Assembly: GCA_031550405.1 (NCBI GenBank)
Contig: JAVBOP010000082.1
Location: 1-23,265 of the forward strand
Direction of reading: 5' to 3'
DNA length: 23,265 nucleotides
Source of the DNA: JAVBOP01 sp031550405
GTDB taxonomy: Bacteria > Bacteroidota > Ignavibacteria > Kapaibacteriales > UBA2268
Shown here: positions 16,514-23,219 of the stretch, in pieces
How the letters are laid out: each line of letters starts with the position of its first letter
Position numbering within the stretch: the stretch's first letter is position 1
Translations under genes and position numbers: made by a program
The notes under the pieces: model-generated
Told to the model about the DNA's origin: nothing
The model's input: only the letters and a program-made list of their open reading frames with translations
Database searches by the model: none

Positions 16514-18007
16514 ATGGGTAGGGGAGACATGCAAACAGAAGTTTTACTAAATCATATATCTTCTTACAAGATCATACAAAACAGCAATCACAATATAGCA
16601 GGCATTGCTTATAACTCAAAGGAATGCAGGCCGGGTTTTGCTTTTGTGGCAATTATAGGCGAAAAAGCCGATGGGCATGACTATATTGATGACGCTATAC
16701 GAAATGGTGCAACTACCGTTATTTGCCAGACTATTCCTCATAACTATACGAATTATAATGACATAACGTTCATATTGGTGCAGAATGTCAGGAATGCTCT
16801 TGCAGAAATATCGCACGCATTTTATGGCTTTCCTGCTAATAAGCTTAAAATTATAGGAATTACAGGAACAAATGGCAAGACAACAGTAACGTTTCTTCTA
16901 AAATCAATATTTGAGGCAGCGGGAAAAAAAACAGGTATTATAGGCACCACAGGCATATTTATTGGTGATAAAAAAATAGAAACCACACACACTACTCCAG
17001 AGTCTATAGAACTGTGTAAGATATTTGTAAATATGCTAGATGCGGGTATTGAACATGTAATAATGGAGGTCTCCTCTCATTCGCTTGCATTGCATAGAGT
17101 CGATTGCATTAACTTCGATATTGCTGCCTTTACCAACCTGACGCATGAGCATATCGATTTTCATAAGAGCATTGAAAATTATATGCTTGCAAAAAAAATA
17201 CTGTTTGATGGCTTGTCCAAAAATTCCATCGCCATTATAAATATTGATGATGAACATGCGCAAAATATTATATCGGACTGCATGGCAAAGGTGGTTGAAA
17301 TATCGCGGAATGACAGACCCAATGCCATAGCTGTACGTTCCGAAGAAATAGAAAACCATTGCAGTAAGTTTGTATTGGACTTCGGGTTTGGCAATGAGAA
17401 GGTACTGTTCAAAATAAAACTGCCGGCACAATTTAATATAGACAACTCTGTGCTGGCGGCGACCATTGCGTTTCATACTGGCATTGATATAACGGCAATA
17501 AAAATTGGTTTATTAAATTCCAAAGGTGCGCCCGGCCGTTTTGAGCGAGTGAATATCCGCACTGGCGCTACTGCCTACGTCGACTATGCGCACACTCCCG
17601 ATGCTTTGGAGAAGGCTCTAAATGCCTGCAGGCAGCATTTGGATAGCGCAAATGAGGTGGCAGGCAAACTGATTTGTGTCTTTGGTTGTGGCGGCAACAG
17701 GGATAAGGCAAAGAGACCCATTATGGGCGGCATTGCTTCGAGCATTGCAGATATTACAATAATTACGGATGATAATCCTCGCACAGAATCGTCAACGGAT
17801 ATTATCAATGATATAATGCAGGGAATAAATAAAAAGCATAAGCCTGTTATTACTATACCGGATAGAGAGTTGGCAATAAAAAAGGCAGTAGAGCTTTCAA
17901 GCCCTAACGACATAGTGCTTATTGCCGGCAAAGGTCATGAAAATTATCAAATTCTCGGCATCAACAGAATCAAATTTGACGACGTAGAAGAACTCAAAAA
18001 TGCTTAA
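16514..18007 (+). CDS. murE: UDP-MurNAc-L-Ala-D-Glu:meso-diaminopimelate ligase
   Basis: 497-residue cytoplasmic Mur ligase that adds the third residue to the peptidoglycan stem peptide. The ATP-binding P-loop GITGTNGKTT is at residues 115-124. The central domain has TTHTTPES and EVSSHSLALHRV with the family His, and the C-terminal domain has VDYAHTPDAL and GCGGNRDKAKRP. The substrate motif is DNPR (Asp420-Arg423), the form found in meso-DAP-adding enzymes rather than Lys-adding ones. Two starts are possible: ATG 16514 and ATG 16529. The second has AGGGGAG only 2 nt before it, too close to be ideal; the first follows the terminator hairpin directly, with GAGG in the stem as a possible weak SD. 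The gene is not in a dcw cluster here, and there is no room for a promoter between hairpin and start. Confidence 0.93.
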   Translation: MGRGDMQTEVLLNHISSYKIIQNSNHNIAGIAYNSKECRPGFAFVAIIGEKADGHDYIDDAIRNGATTVICQTIPHNYTNYNDITFILVQNVRNALAEISHAFYGFPANKLKIIGITGTNGKTTVTFLLKSIFEAAGKKTGIIGTTGIFIGDKKIETTHTTPESIELCKIFVNMLDAGIEHVIMEVSSHSLALHRVDCINFDIAAFTNLTHEHIDFHKSIENYMLAKKILFDGLSKNSIAIINIDDEHAQNIISDCMAKVVEISRNDRPNAIAVRSEEIENHCSKFVLDFGFGNEKVLFKIKLPAQFNIDNSVLAATIAFHTGIDITAIKIGLLNSKGAPGRFERVNIRTGATAYVDYAHTPDALEKALNACRQHLDSANEVAGKLICVFGCGGNRDKAKRPIMGGIASSIADITIITDDNPRTESSTDIINDIMQGINKKHKPVITIPDRELAIKKAVELSSPNDIVLIAGKGHENYQILGINRIKFDDVEELKNA

Positions 18008-18015
18008 AACATGAG

Positions 18016-18029
18016 TATGAATATTTTTT
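18016..18029. repeat. Partial AT-rich repeat copy after murE
   Basis: TATGAATA followed by six T, 8 nt after the murE stop. It matches the left 14 nt of the core shared by 14570-14591 (inverted) and 20013-20034, then diverges. Confidence 0.35.
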
Positions 18030-18343
18030 GTAAAAACTTTGAATTTGTATATTGCTTAAAAAGAGCAAGATCCTTTTAATTAAATATTTTATATATTGTC
18101 AAAATATAGATACATTTCATGCACTTGTAGTTATTTAATTTTAAGCTATTTATAAATATATGAGTTATTCTGCGAATAAAATATTAAAAACTATTTTCAA
18201 CCGTTGTAAAGCATGACCGAAAAAACATCCAATTTGTGTGAACAAACTGTAATAAAATGAGACAGCTTCTATAAATACTTTTCAAACAAACGAATGCCTG
18301 CGCAAAGATATAAGCTTTGCTTTAATTTTATTGGTAAAATTCA

Positions 18344-18351
18344 TATTTTTG
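18344..18351 (+). promoter_or_regulatory. Candidate -7 element for rimM-trmD
   Basis: TATTTTTG fits TAnnTTTG, 25 nt before the rimM ATG. The nearest TTTG upstream (18316-18319) is 24 nt away, longer than usual, so the promoter is only probable. Confidence 0.4.
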
Positions 18352-18376
18352 TGTTTCGGTAATAAATGAATTAAAT

Positions 18377-18922
18377 ATGAATAATCTTAAATATGTTGGT
18401 ACTATCGTTAATTATAAAGGACTTAACGGTTGTATTCTGGCTAATTATCTTCCAAAGGGATTAATACTGCCCGCTGGTTGTGAAATATATGTCGGCTTTT
18501 CAGAAAATTTTTGCGATAAGTATATATTAACTCAGGAACTTGCAGGAAATATTAATAAAGCGGAAATATATTTGAATGGCATCGACTCAAAGGAAAAGGC
18601 ACTGAACTTAAAAGAAAAAGGCATATTTGTTGAGCATAATATTGCTATTAAATATAATCCAGATTTTATTTTTCACGATGAAATTATTGGCGCAACTGTT
18701 ATAAATATCGACACTAATGAGCATGTTGGCGAAATTATTGATATATGGGAACTTCCGGCAAATAACGTGTGGCTTGTTTCATCGCCCAACGGTGAACTTC
18801 CGATACCGGTGATTGATGATGTCGTGAAAGACGTAAATATCGAAGAAAAATTAATAAAAATTCATATATTGGATGGATTGATGGATTTATTGAATAAAAG
18901 TAAGGCAAATGATGAGGATTGA
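18377..18922 (+). CDS. rimM: Ribosome maturation factor RimM
   Basis: 181-residue assembly factor that binds ribosomal protein S19 and helps the 30S head mature. The N-terminal RimM beta-barrel starts with KYVGTIVNYKGLNGCI. The PRC-barrel follows from about residue 100 with the family layout GATVINIDTNEHVGEIIDIWELPANNVWLV ... GELPIPVIDDVVKDVNIEEKLIKIHILDGLMDLL. The N-terminal half is divergent but length and order are right. The next gene is trmD, overlapping by 14 nt, the common rimM-trmD pairing, which strengthens the call; the usual partners rpsP and rplS are absent on both sides. No SD is seen; the start follows a TAnnTTTG element by 25 nt. Confidence 0.85.
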   Translation: MNNLKYVGTIVNYKGLNGCILANYLPKGLILPAGCEIYVGFSENFCDKYILTQELAGNINKAEIYLNGIDSKEKALNLKEKGIFVEHNIAIKYNPDFIFHDEIIGATVINIDTNEHVGEIIDIWELPANNVWLVSSPNGELPIPVIDDVVKDVNIEEKLIKIHILDGLMDLLNKSKANDED

Positions 18923-19589
18923 TATTATTTCGGCAATACCAGAATCGATGGAATCCATTGTCAACACAAGCATTATAAGCAATGCGCGCAAGAATGGAAT
19001 TGTCGAAATATACCTGCACAACCTGCACGATTATGCGTTGGATAAGTTTAAGCATATCGACGATTACACATTTAGCGGCGGTGCGGGGATGCTGATAAAA
19101 TGCCAGCCTGTGTTCGATTGCATCGAAAAATTGCAAACTGAGCGCCAATATGATGAAATTATATTTATGACGCCTGATGCCCCGATTTTTGAACAATCGA
19201 CTGCCAACAGGCTTTCTTTGGCGAATAATATAATTATTTTGGCGGGGCATTATAAGGGTATTGACCAGCGGATACGCGATGTGCTGATAACGTGCGAGAT
19301 TTCAATTGGAGACTATGTGCTTTCGGGTGGAGAATTGCCTGCGCTCGTTGTAACTGACGCGATTGTGCGACTTCTGCCTGGGGCAATAGGAGACAGCGAG
19401 TCTGCTCTCGAGGATTCGTTTATGAATGGTTTATTGGAACCGCCGCAATATACCCGTCCTGCAGATTTTCGCGGCTATATGGTGCCAGAAATTCTGCTTT
19501 CGGGCAATCACAAGCGAATAGAGCAATGGAAGCATGAGCAGGCACTTGCCAAAACCGAGCGCCTCCGTCCGGATATTCTGAATGGTTGA
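18909..19589 (+). CDS. trmD: tRNA (guanine37-N1)-methyltransferase
   Basis: 226-residue SPOUT-class enzyme that methylates G37 of tRNAs reading CNN codons, preventing +1 frameshifts; cytoplasmic homodimer. Diagnostic stretches are GGAGMLIKCQP, the knot region GHYKGIDQRIRD, SIGDYVLSGGELPALVVTDAIVRLLPG, and the C-terminal DSFMNGLLEPPQYTRPADFRGY...VPEILLSGNHKRIEQWK. Length is close to the family norm. It overlaps the end of rimM (start 18909, or the adjacent ATG at 18912), so translation is probably coupled. After the stop at 19589 there is only a short hairpin without a T tract. Confidence 0.96.
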   Translation: MMRIDIISAIPESMESIVNTSIISNARKNGIVEIYLHNLHDYALDKFKHIDDYTFSGGAGMLIKCQPVFDCIEKLQTERQYDEIIFMTPDAPIFEQSTANRLSLANNIIILAGHYKGIDQRIRDVLITCEISIGDYVLSGGELPALVVTDAIVRLLPGAIGDSESALEDSFMNGLLEPPQYTRPADFRGYMVPEILLSGNHKRIEQWKHEQALAKTERLRPDILNG

Positions 19590-19693
19590 GATAGCTATAT
19601 CACAATAATAATCCAAATTATTAACAGCTAATTAAATAGAATCTTATAAATAATGTAAAAAGAATGAATTTCCATTTCCCTCCGAATAATAAT

Positions 19694-19740
19694 TCTGACT
19701 CTTAATCAGAGGGTCGGGGGTTCAAGTCCCATCTCAGGAA
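19694..19740 (+). pseudogene. 3' half of tRNA-Lys(CTT), probable attachment-site relic
   Basis: The anticodon arm TCTGA-CTCTTAA-TCAGA has a perfect 5-bp stem and a 7-nt loop with U33 and anticodon CTT. It is followed by a variable stretch GGGTC, a T arm with loop TTCAAGT, a 3' acceptor strand CTCAGGA, and then A-CAA where the discriminator and CCA end would be. The T stem has one mismatch (position 50-64). No D arm or matching 5' acceptor strand precedes it: similarity stops at 19694. Half tRNAs of this kind are typical of the distal attachment site left by integrase-type elements that insert into tRNA 3' ends. Confidence 0.7.
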
Positions 19741-19751
19741 CAAGCTAATCC

Positions 19752-19786
19752 CCTTGTAATTCAATAAATTGCAAGGAGATTTTTGT
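19752..19786 (+). terminator. Intrinsic terminator behind the tRNA fragment
   Basis: CCTTGTAATT (19752-19761) pairs with AATTGCAAGG (19767-19776), a 10-bp stem with one G-U pair and a 5-nt loop, followed by a T-rich tract TTTTTGTGTTTTT. It is positioned as a tRNA gene terminator would be, 12 nt past the fragment. Confidence 0.7.
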
Positions 19787-20012
19787 GTTTTTATAAAAAT
19801 CTGTAAACTTTGCATTTTTGACGCTTTTATGCTCGTTTTCGTCCAAAATAGGGGAAGTTTTGGGAGAAATAAAACAACTATAAATTTGTATTAGCAAAAG
19901 TGATAAGATGCTGTAATACCATTTCTTTGAATAAATTTATCTGTGCGTTTGGTTGTATTTTCGTTAATTGATTGATTGTTTAAATAGTGTGAACAGGGCG
20001 TAGATATATTTT

Positions 20013-20034
20013 TTTATGAATATTTTTTAATAAA
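20013..20034. repeat. AT-rich repeat copy upstream of ddl
   Basis: 22 nt, core TTATGAATA, six T, AATAA. It is identical to the reverse complement of 14570-14591 and one base off the 20-nt copy at 12822-12841. Confidence 0.6.
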
Positions 20035-20134
20035 TATTGCGTCTATTTCCCTGGCAATTTCTTCAACGACCATTTACATATAGATAATTTATTCAAGAGC
20101 AATCAGGTATTATTCATAATTGGCTTTTTTTAAG

Positions 20135-20142
20135 TATATTTG
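20135..20142 (+). promoter_or_regulatory. Candidate -7 element for ddl
   Basis: TATATTTG fits TAnnTTTG and lies 72 nt before the ddl ATG. No well-spaced -33 TTG is visible, so the call is tentative. Confidence 0.4.
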
Positions 20143-20214
20143 TGGCAATGAAAAATTGATAATGCAGTGAATATTGCATTGCGTGTTTAACTAACTTGTA
20201 ATTATAATACTTAT

Positions 20215-21231
20215 ATGAATATAGCTGTTATTCATGGTGGAATTTCTACCGAAAGGAATGTGTCGATCGCAGGCGGCAAGGCTGTTATGGAGGCTTTGCG
20301 TTTGAAGGGGCATAATGTTGTTGCGGTGGACCCCGCACTGGGTGCGGATAAAAATCGCGATGCCGAAAAATTGGCAAGCAATATAGAGGCGGTTGCAAGC
20401 AATGAAGAGCTGGCACAATATAATCCACGCCAAATAATTGAGTGCATCAATTCCGATTTGTTTGATGATATTGATTGTGCCTTTTTGGTTTTGCACGGCA
20501 AATATGGCGAAGATGGCGTGATACAGGCGCTGCTTGAGCTCCGCGGCATTCCTTATACGGGCAGCAATGTTCGGGCAAGTGCCGTTGCGATGGATAAAAT
20601 TACAAGTAAAAATATATTTACTGCAAACGGCATTGTAACGCCTGCTTGGGAATTGATACACGCTCAAGATGCTGGCGATGAGGATTTTTTGTCTGATTTG
20701 AGAAAGCATTTGGGTAAGAATTTAGTTATCAAGCCTGCGGATCAAGGCTCTGCAATAGGCTTGTATATCTTGAAAAATGCGAGCCTTATTGATATTGCAG
20801 ATGCAATAAAAGCTGTCAGTAAATACTCTGAGCATATCATTGCCGAGCGCTATATTGAGGGGCGGGAATTGACCGTTGCCATAGTGGACAAGGAGGCGTT
20901 GCCGGTAATTGAAATTATCCCCGATGAAGGGTTCTATGACTATAAGCACAAGTATTCTAAAGGACATACGCAATATGTTTGTCCTGCGGAAATACCAGAT
21001 GATGTGGCTGATTTTATACAGAACATGGCCCTTGCTGCACACAATGCACTTGGCTGTTCAGGCTTTTCGCGCATTGATTTTAGATTAGACCATGACATGC
21101 AGCCATTTTGTCTCGAAGTCAATACACTTCCTGGCTTTACGGCAACCAGCTTAGTGCCTATGGCTGCACAGGCAACAGGTATTGATTTCCCCGCACTTTG
21201 CGAAAAACTAATCCATATAGCGCTAAGATAG
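20215..21231 (+). CDS. ddl: D-alanine--D-alanine ligase
   Basis: 338-residue cytoplasmic ATP-grasp enzyme that makes D-Ala-D-Ala for the peptidoglycan stem peptide, feeding MurF. The N-terminal substrate loop is VIHGGISTERNVS with the conserved Glu13. The centre has LHGKYGEDG and GIPYTGSNVRASAVAMDK. The ATP-grasp part has VIKPADQGSAIGL and ERYIEGRELTVAI, and the C terminus FCLEVNTLPGFTATSLVPM has the metal-binding Glu/Asn. Length is somewhat above E. coli DdlB (306 residues) because of extra sequence near residues 40-75. The start has no SD. It is not in a dcw cluster. A perfect palindromic repeat lies just after the stop (21241-21262). Confidence 0.93.
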   Translation: MNIAVIHGGISTERNVSIAGGKAVMEALRLKGHNVVAVDPALGADKNRDAEKLASNIEAVASNEELAQYNPRQIIECINSDLFDDIDCAFLVLHGKYGEDGVIQALLELRGIPYTGSNVRASAVAMDKITSKNIFTANGIVTPAWELIHAQDAGDEDFLSDLRKHLGKNLVIKPADQGSAIGLYILKNASLIDIADAIKAVSKYSEHIIAERYIEGRELTVAIVDKEALPVIEIIPDEGFYDYKHKYSKGHTQYVCPAEIPDDVADFIQNMALAAHNALGCSGFSRIDFRLDHDMQPFCLEVNTLPGFTATSLVPMAAQATGIDFPALCEKLIHIALR

Positions 21232-21240
21232 ACAGGAGCG

Positions 21241-21262
21241 TTTATGAATAAAAATTCATAAA
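21241..21262. repeat. AT-rich palindromic repeat after ddl
   Basis: TTTATGAAT, AAAA loop, ATTCATAAA: a 9-bp perfect stem beginning 9 nt after the ddl stop. It is nearly identical to 9686-9707 after the amidohydrolase gene. No T tract follows. Confidence 0.6.
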
Positions 21263-21324
21263 TCATCTGCGATATTACATACAAACAATTTTTGAAACTA
21301 TAGTATTTATAACTATCACCTGCT

Positions 21325-22308
21325 ATGCGAAAGCTTCCTGCTACTGCATTATTAATACTGCTTTTTATTGTAACATCCTGCAATAGCACAAATACCGATG
21401 ATATTGAGGATAAATGGACTGTATATACATCTGATTTCGTGAAGAACGGAATTCATTATATGGCAACGGATACAAACGGTAATGTGTAGCTTGGAAGCAA
21501 TAATAATGGCTTATGCAAATTTGACGGCAAAGAATGGATTGTGTATAATGAGGCAAATAGTGGCTTGACAGATGATCATATTAGCTGCATTGCTATTGAT
21601 AATGACGGCAATCTTTGGGCTGGAACGGTTGCAGGCGGATTAAATAAATTTAATGAACAGACGCAAACTTGGCAAAATTATACAAGTGGTGCAAGTGGTT
21701 TGCTGCGTGGTATAAATTGCATTGAGGTCGATAAAAGCAATAATATATGGCTTGGAGTAAGAAGCGGGCTTGTAAAATTTGATGGCAAGGATGAATGGAA
21801 TGTTTACGCAACGGATAATAGCGGCTTAATCAATAACTATGTGCGTTGTATAGCGATAGACAGTTCGAATAATATTCGGGCTGGAACGAACAAAGGGCTT
21901 TGTAAATTTGACGGCAAGGAATGGACGAACTATGCAAACGACAATGGTGCAATTAATGGTATGATATATTTTATAGCTGCTGATAATGATGCGAATAAAT
22001 GGTTGGTAACAGGCAAAGGCTTATATCAGTTTAATACCGCTTGGACAAATCACACAGTGGATAATATTGGCTTCAGCACAAGTATAAATTGTGTTATTGT
22101 TGATAAACATGGCAATAAATATTGCAGCACATCGCTCAATGGCTACAGTAAATTTGACGATGCCGGTTGGACGAATTATACAATTGCAAGTACTGGTTTA
22201 CCGAGCAACAATATATATTGCATGGCTATAGACAATAAAAATAATATATGGTTTGCCACCGATGCAGGCATTGCCAGATTTGGGAAACAAGCAGAATTAT
22301 TAAAATAA
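21325..22308 (+). pseudogene. Reg_prop beta-propeller lipoprotein interrupted by an in-frame TAG
   Basis: One continuous frame of 327 codons plus stop encodes a lipoprotein (signal MRKLPATALLILLFIVTSC, lipid Cys19) followed by seven tandem ~40-residue repeats of the two-component-regulator-propeller type. Each blade follows W-x-x-Y ... G(L/I) ... I-x-C-I-A-I-D-x-x-x-N-I-W-x-G ... G-L-x-K-F-D-G-K-x. Seven copies would close a complete seven-blade propeller. Codon 55 (21487-21489) is TAG exactly where blade 1 needs the Trp of the NIW(L/A)G motif, a single change from TGG. The same Trp in blade 4 is CGG (Arg), and it is lost in blade 6 (NKYCST). Downstream of TAG the frame is fully open to 22308. 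It could be a young pseudogene, a sequencing error or a suppressed stop. The first downstream ATG that could restart is at 21541, which lacks the signal peptide. Confidence 0.75.
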
Positions 22309-22327
22309 AATTAGAAATGGAGGTCTT

Positions 22328-22927
22328 ATGAAGACAAAGAAAATTTTGAAATGCCTTCCGATGTTGGCATTGGCAGCGATAATGGCGGCTGGCTGCACAG
22401 AAGACGATAACGGAGGCAATAATCCGCCGGCAGGCATCTGTGAATTTACACCTTTTGTAGATGCTTATTCAATGTATTTTCAAGAAGATTATGCTGGCAA
22501 TGAAACTTATTTTGTTAAAGGTATAGCATTGGATATTGTACATGAATACGGCCGCAATATCAAGCTCATTGAAGATTTGAAGGGAAATTTTCCTAAAGAT
22601 ATTGGCACTACATTTACTGCGTGGGGATCTGGTATTAGCTTCATTGAATCAAACAGGATGGATTATTTAAATAGGTATGATAATCAAGATACTTTAATTA
22701 TGCTGTTAAAAACGCCATACGATTATGCTGGTCAAGGAATGGTTCCGCCTGGTGAAACATTTTATGAAAAAGCGAGCGATTACGCTACTATAATTTGTGC
22801 AAATTCGGTTCTTAAATTATCTAATGGTTATGTAACAGGATATATACTTCCTTATATAGAGGGAGAGGATTATACTACTGATACTGTGAATTGGGAAGAG
22901 TTGCAAAAAACATTAAAGGGAGATTAA
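22328..22927 (+). CDS. Predicted lipoprotein, OB/NTR-like, unknown function
   Basis: 199 residues. The signal peptide MKTKKILKCLPMLALAAIMAAGC has a good lipobox (MAAGC), making Cys23 the lipidated residue, followed by an acidic TEDDNGG linker. The mature part has alternating beta-like strands with FVKGIALDIVHEYGRNIKLIEDLKG, TTFTAWGSG, LIMLLKTPYDY and a late Cys in TIICANSVLKLSNGYVTGYI. This pattern recalls OB-fold/NTR (TIMP-like) domains seen in secreted Bacteroidota proteins; I infer this from layout only. GGAGG 4 nt before the ATG is an unusually strong SD for this window. It starts 19 nt after the propeller frame and ends 3 nt before the next small lipoprotein, so all three are probably one transcript. 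Confidence 0.75.
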   Translation: MKTKKILKCLPMLALAAIMAAGCTEDDNGGNNPPAGICEFTPFVDAYSMYFQEDYAGNETYFVKGIALDIVHEYGRNIKLIEDLKGNFPKDIGTTFTAWGSGISFIESNRMDYLNRYDNQDTLIMLLKTPYDYAGQGMVPPGETFYEKASDYATIICANSVLKLSNGYVTGYILPYIEGEDYTTDTVNWEELQKTLKGD

Positions 22928-22930
22928 ACG

Positions 22931-23071
22931 ATGAAGGCGAGCAGATTTTTTATAATAACAATATTCCTCTTATGTGTAGGTTTTGTATCTTGCACAGATG
23001 ACGGTACATGTTACTGTACCTCCTTACCCACTGGTACAATATATTTAAGCGATAATTTGATTATTGATTAA
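22931..23071 (+). CDS. Small predicted lipoprotein, 46 residues
   Basis: The ATG at 22931 opens 46 codons and a TAA (23069-23071). Residues 1-20 are a hydrophobic signal (MKASRFFIITIFLLCVGFVS) ending in a lipobox FVSC, with Cys21 the lipidated residue. The mature part is only 26 residues, begins TDDGTCYCTSL with two further cysteines (Cys27, Cys29), and ends LSDNLIID. GGGAG 8 nt upstream is a good SD, and the gene starts 3 nt after the 199-residue lipoprotein, so it is probably translated with it. I do not recognise a family. A 6-bp hairpin (GGTACA/TGTACC, 23003-23020) lies within it. Confidence 0.6.
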   Translation: MKASRFFIITIFLLCVGFVSCTDDGTCYCTSLPTGTIYLSDNLIID

Positions 23072-23141
23072 AAATTTGTAATTAAATTCGTCAATATTCA
23101 TGTGATATTATTACCCGAATTTATAAGGCATTGTTCCTTTA

Positions 23142-23175
23142 TTGTTGCTCATGTAAAATATTTTATGTATATTTG
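23142..23175 (+). promoter_or_regulatory. Bacteroidota-type promoter near the right edge
   Basis: TTGTTG (23142-23147), a 20-nt spacer, then TATATTTG (23168-23175): the same arrangement as the promoter at 15569-15602. It drives whatever begins near the window end. Confidence 0.5.
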
Positions 23176-23219
23176 TAATTACTATTATAAGTGTTTTATT
23201 TAAAATATAGATACGAAAT

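Larger units (their letters stand above)
18008..18376. other. Intergenic region between murE and rimM
   Basis: 369 nt, AT-rich, no gene seen. It holds a partial copy of the AT-rich repeat (TATGAATA plus six T, 18016-18029), the motif TTTGTGTGAACA at 18233-18244 (also at 133-144), a weak hairpin GCAAAG/CTTTGC at 18302-18320 followed by T-rich sequence, and a TAnnTTTG element at 18344-18351 ahead of rimM. Confidence 0.5.
19590..20214. other. Gene-poor region between trmD and ddl
   Basis: 625 nt with no convincing gene. It contains the 3' half of a tRNA-Lys(CTT) (19694-19740), a terminator behind it (19752-19786), a copy of the motif GTGTGAACAGG (19987-19997, also at 136-146), the AT-rich repeat (20013-20034), and a TAnnTTTG element (20135-20142). 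Minus-strand frames of 19 to about 40 codons occur but resemble nothing I know. The stretch AAATAGGGGAAG/TTTTGGGAGAAA near 19846-19871 may be a short imperfect repeat. Confidence 0.5.

Noticed and set aside
18302..18320. Hairpin GCAAAG/CTTTGC upstream of rimM as terminator of murE
   Set aside because: It is nearly 300 nt from the murE stop with a weak 6-bp stem and interrupted T tract; left as a note in the gap entry only.
18735..19250. 171-codon minus-strand frame across rimM/trmD
   Set aside because: Antisense to two well-supported overlapping genes; no recognisable domain.
19840..19990. Possible integrase remnant on the minus strand beside the tRNA fragment
   Set aside because: A ~40-codon open minus-strand stretch ending near 19890 has no tyrosine-recombinase motif (no R..H-x-x-R..Y), so I could not support a mobile-element gene.
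20001..20060. 19-codon minus-strand ORF (MVVEEIAREIDAIFIKKYS)
   Set aside because: Too short to judge, overlaps the AT-rich repeat, and has a stop immediately upstream; could be a gene fragment but nothing supports it.
20191..20709. 172-codon minus-strand frame over ddl
   Set aside because: Antisense shadow of an ATP-grasp gene with intact motifs.
23084..23122. Nested inverted repeats (AAATTCG/CGAATTT with AATAT/ATATT inside) after the small lipoprotein gene
   Set aside because: The loop is long and no T tract follows, so it is not a convincing terminator.
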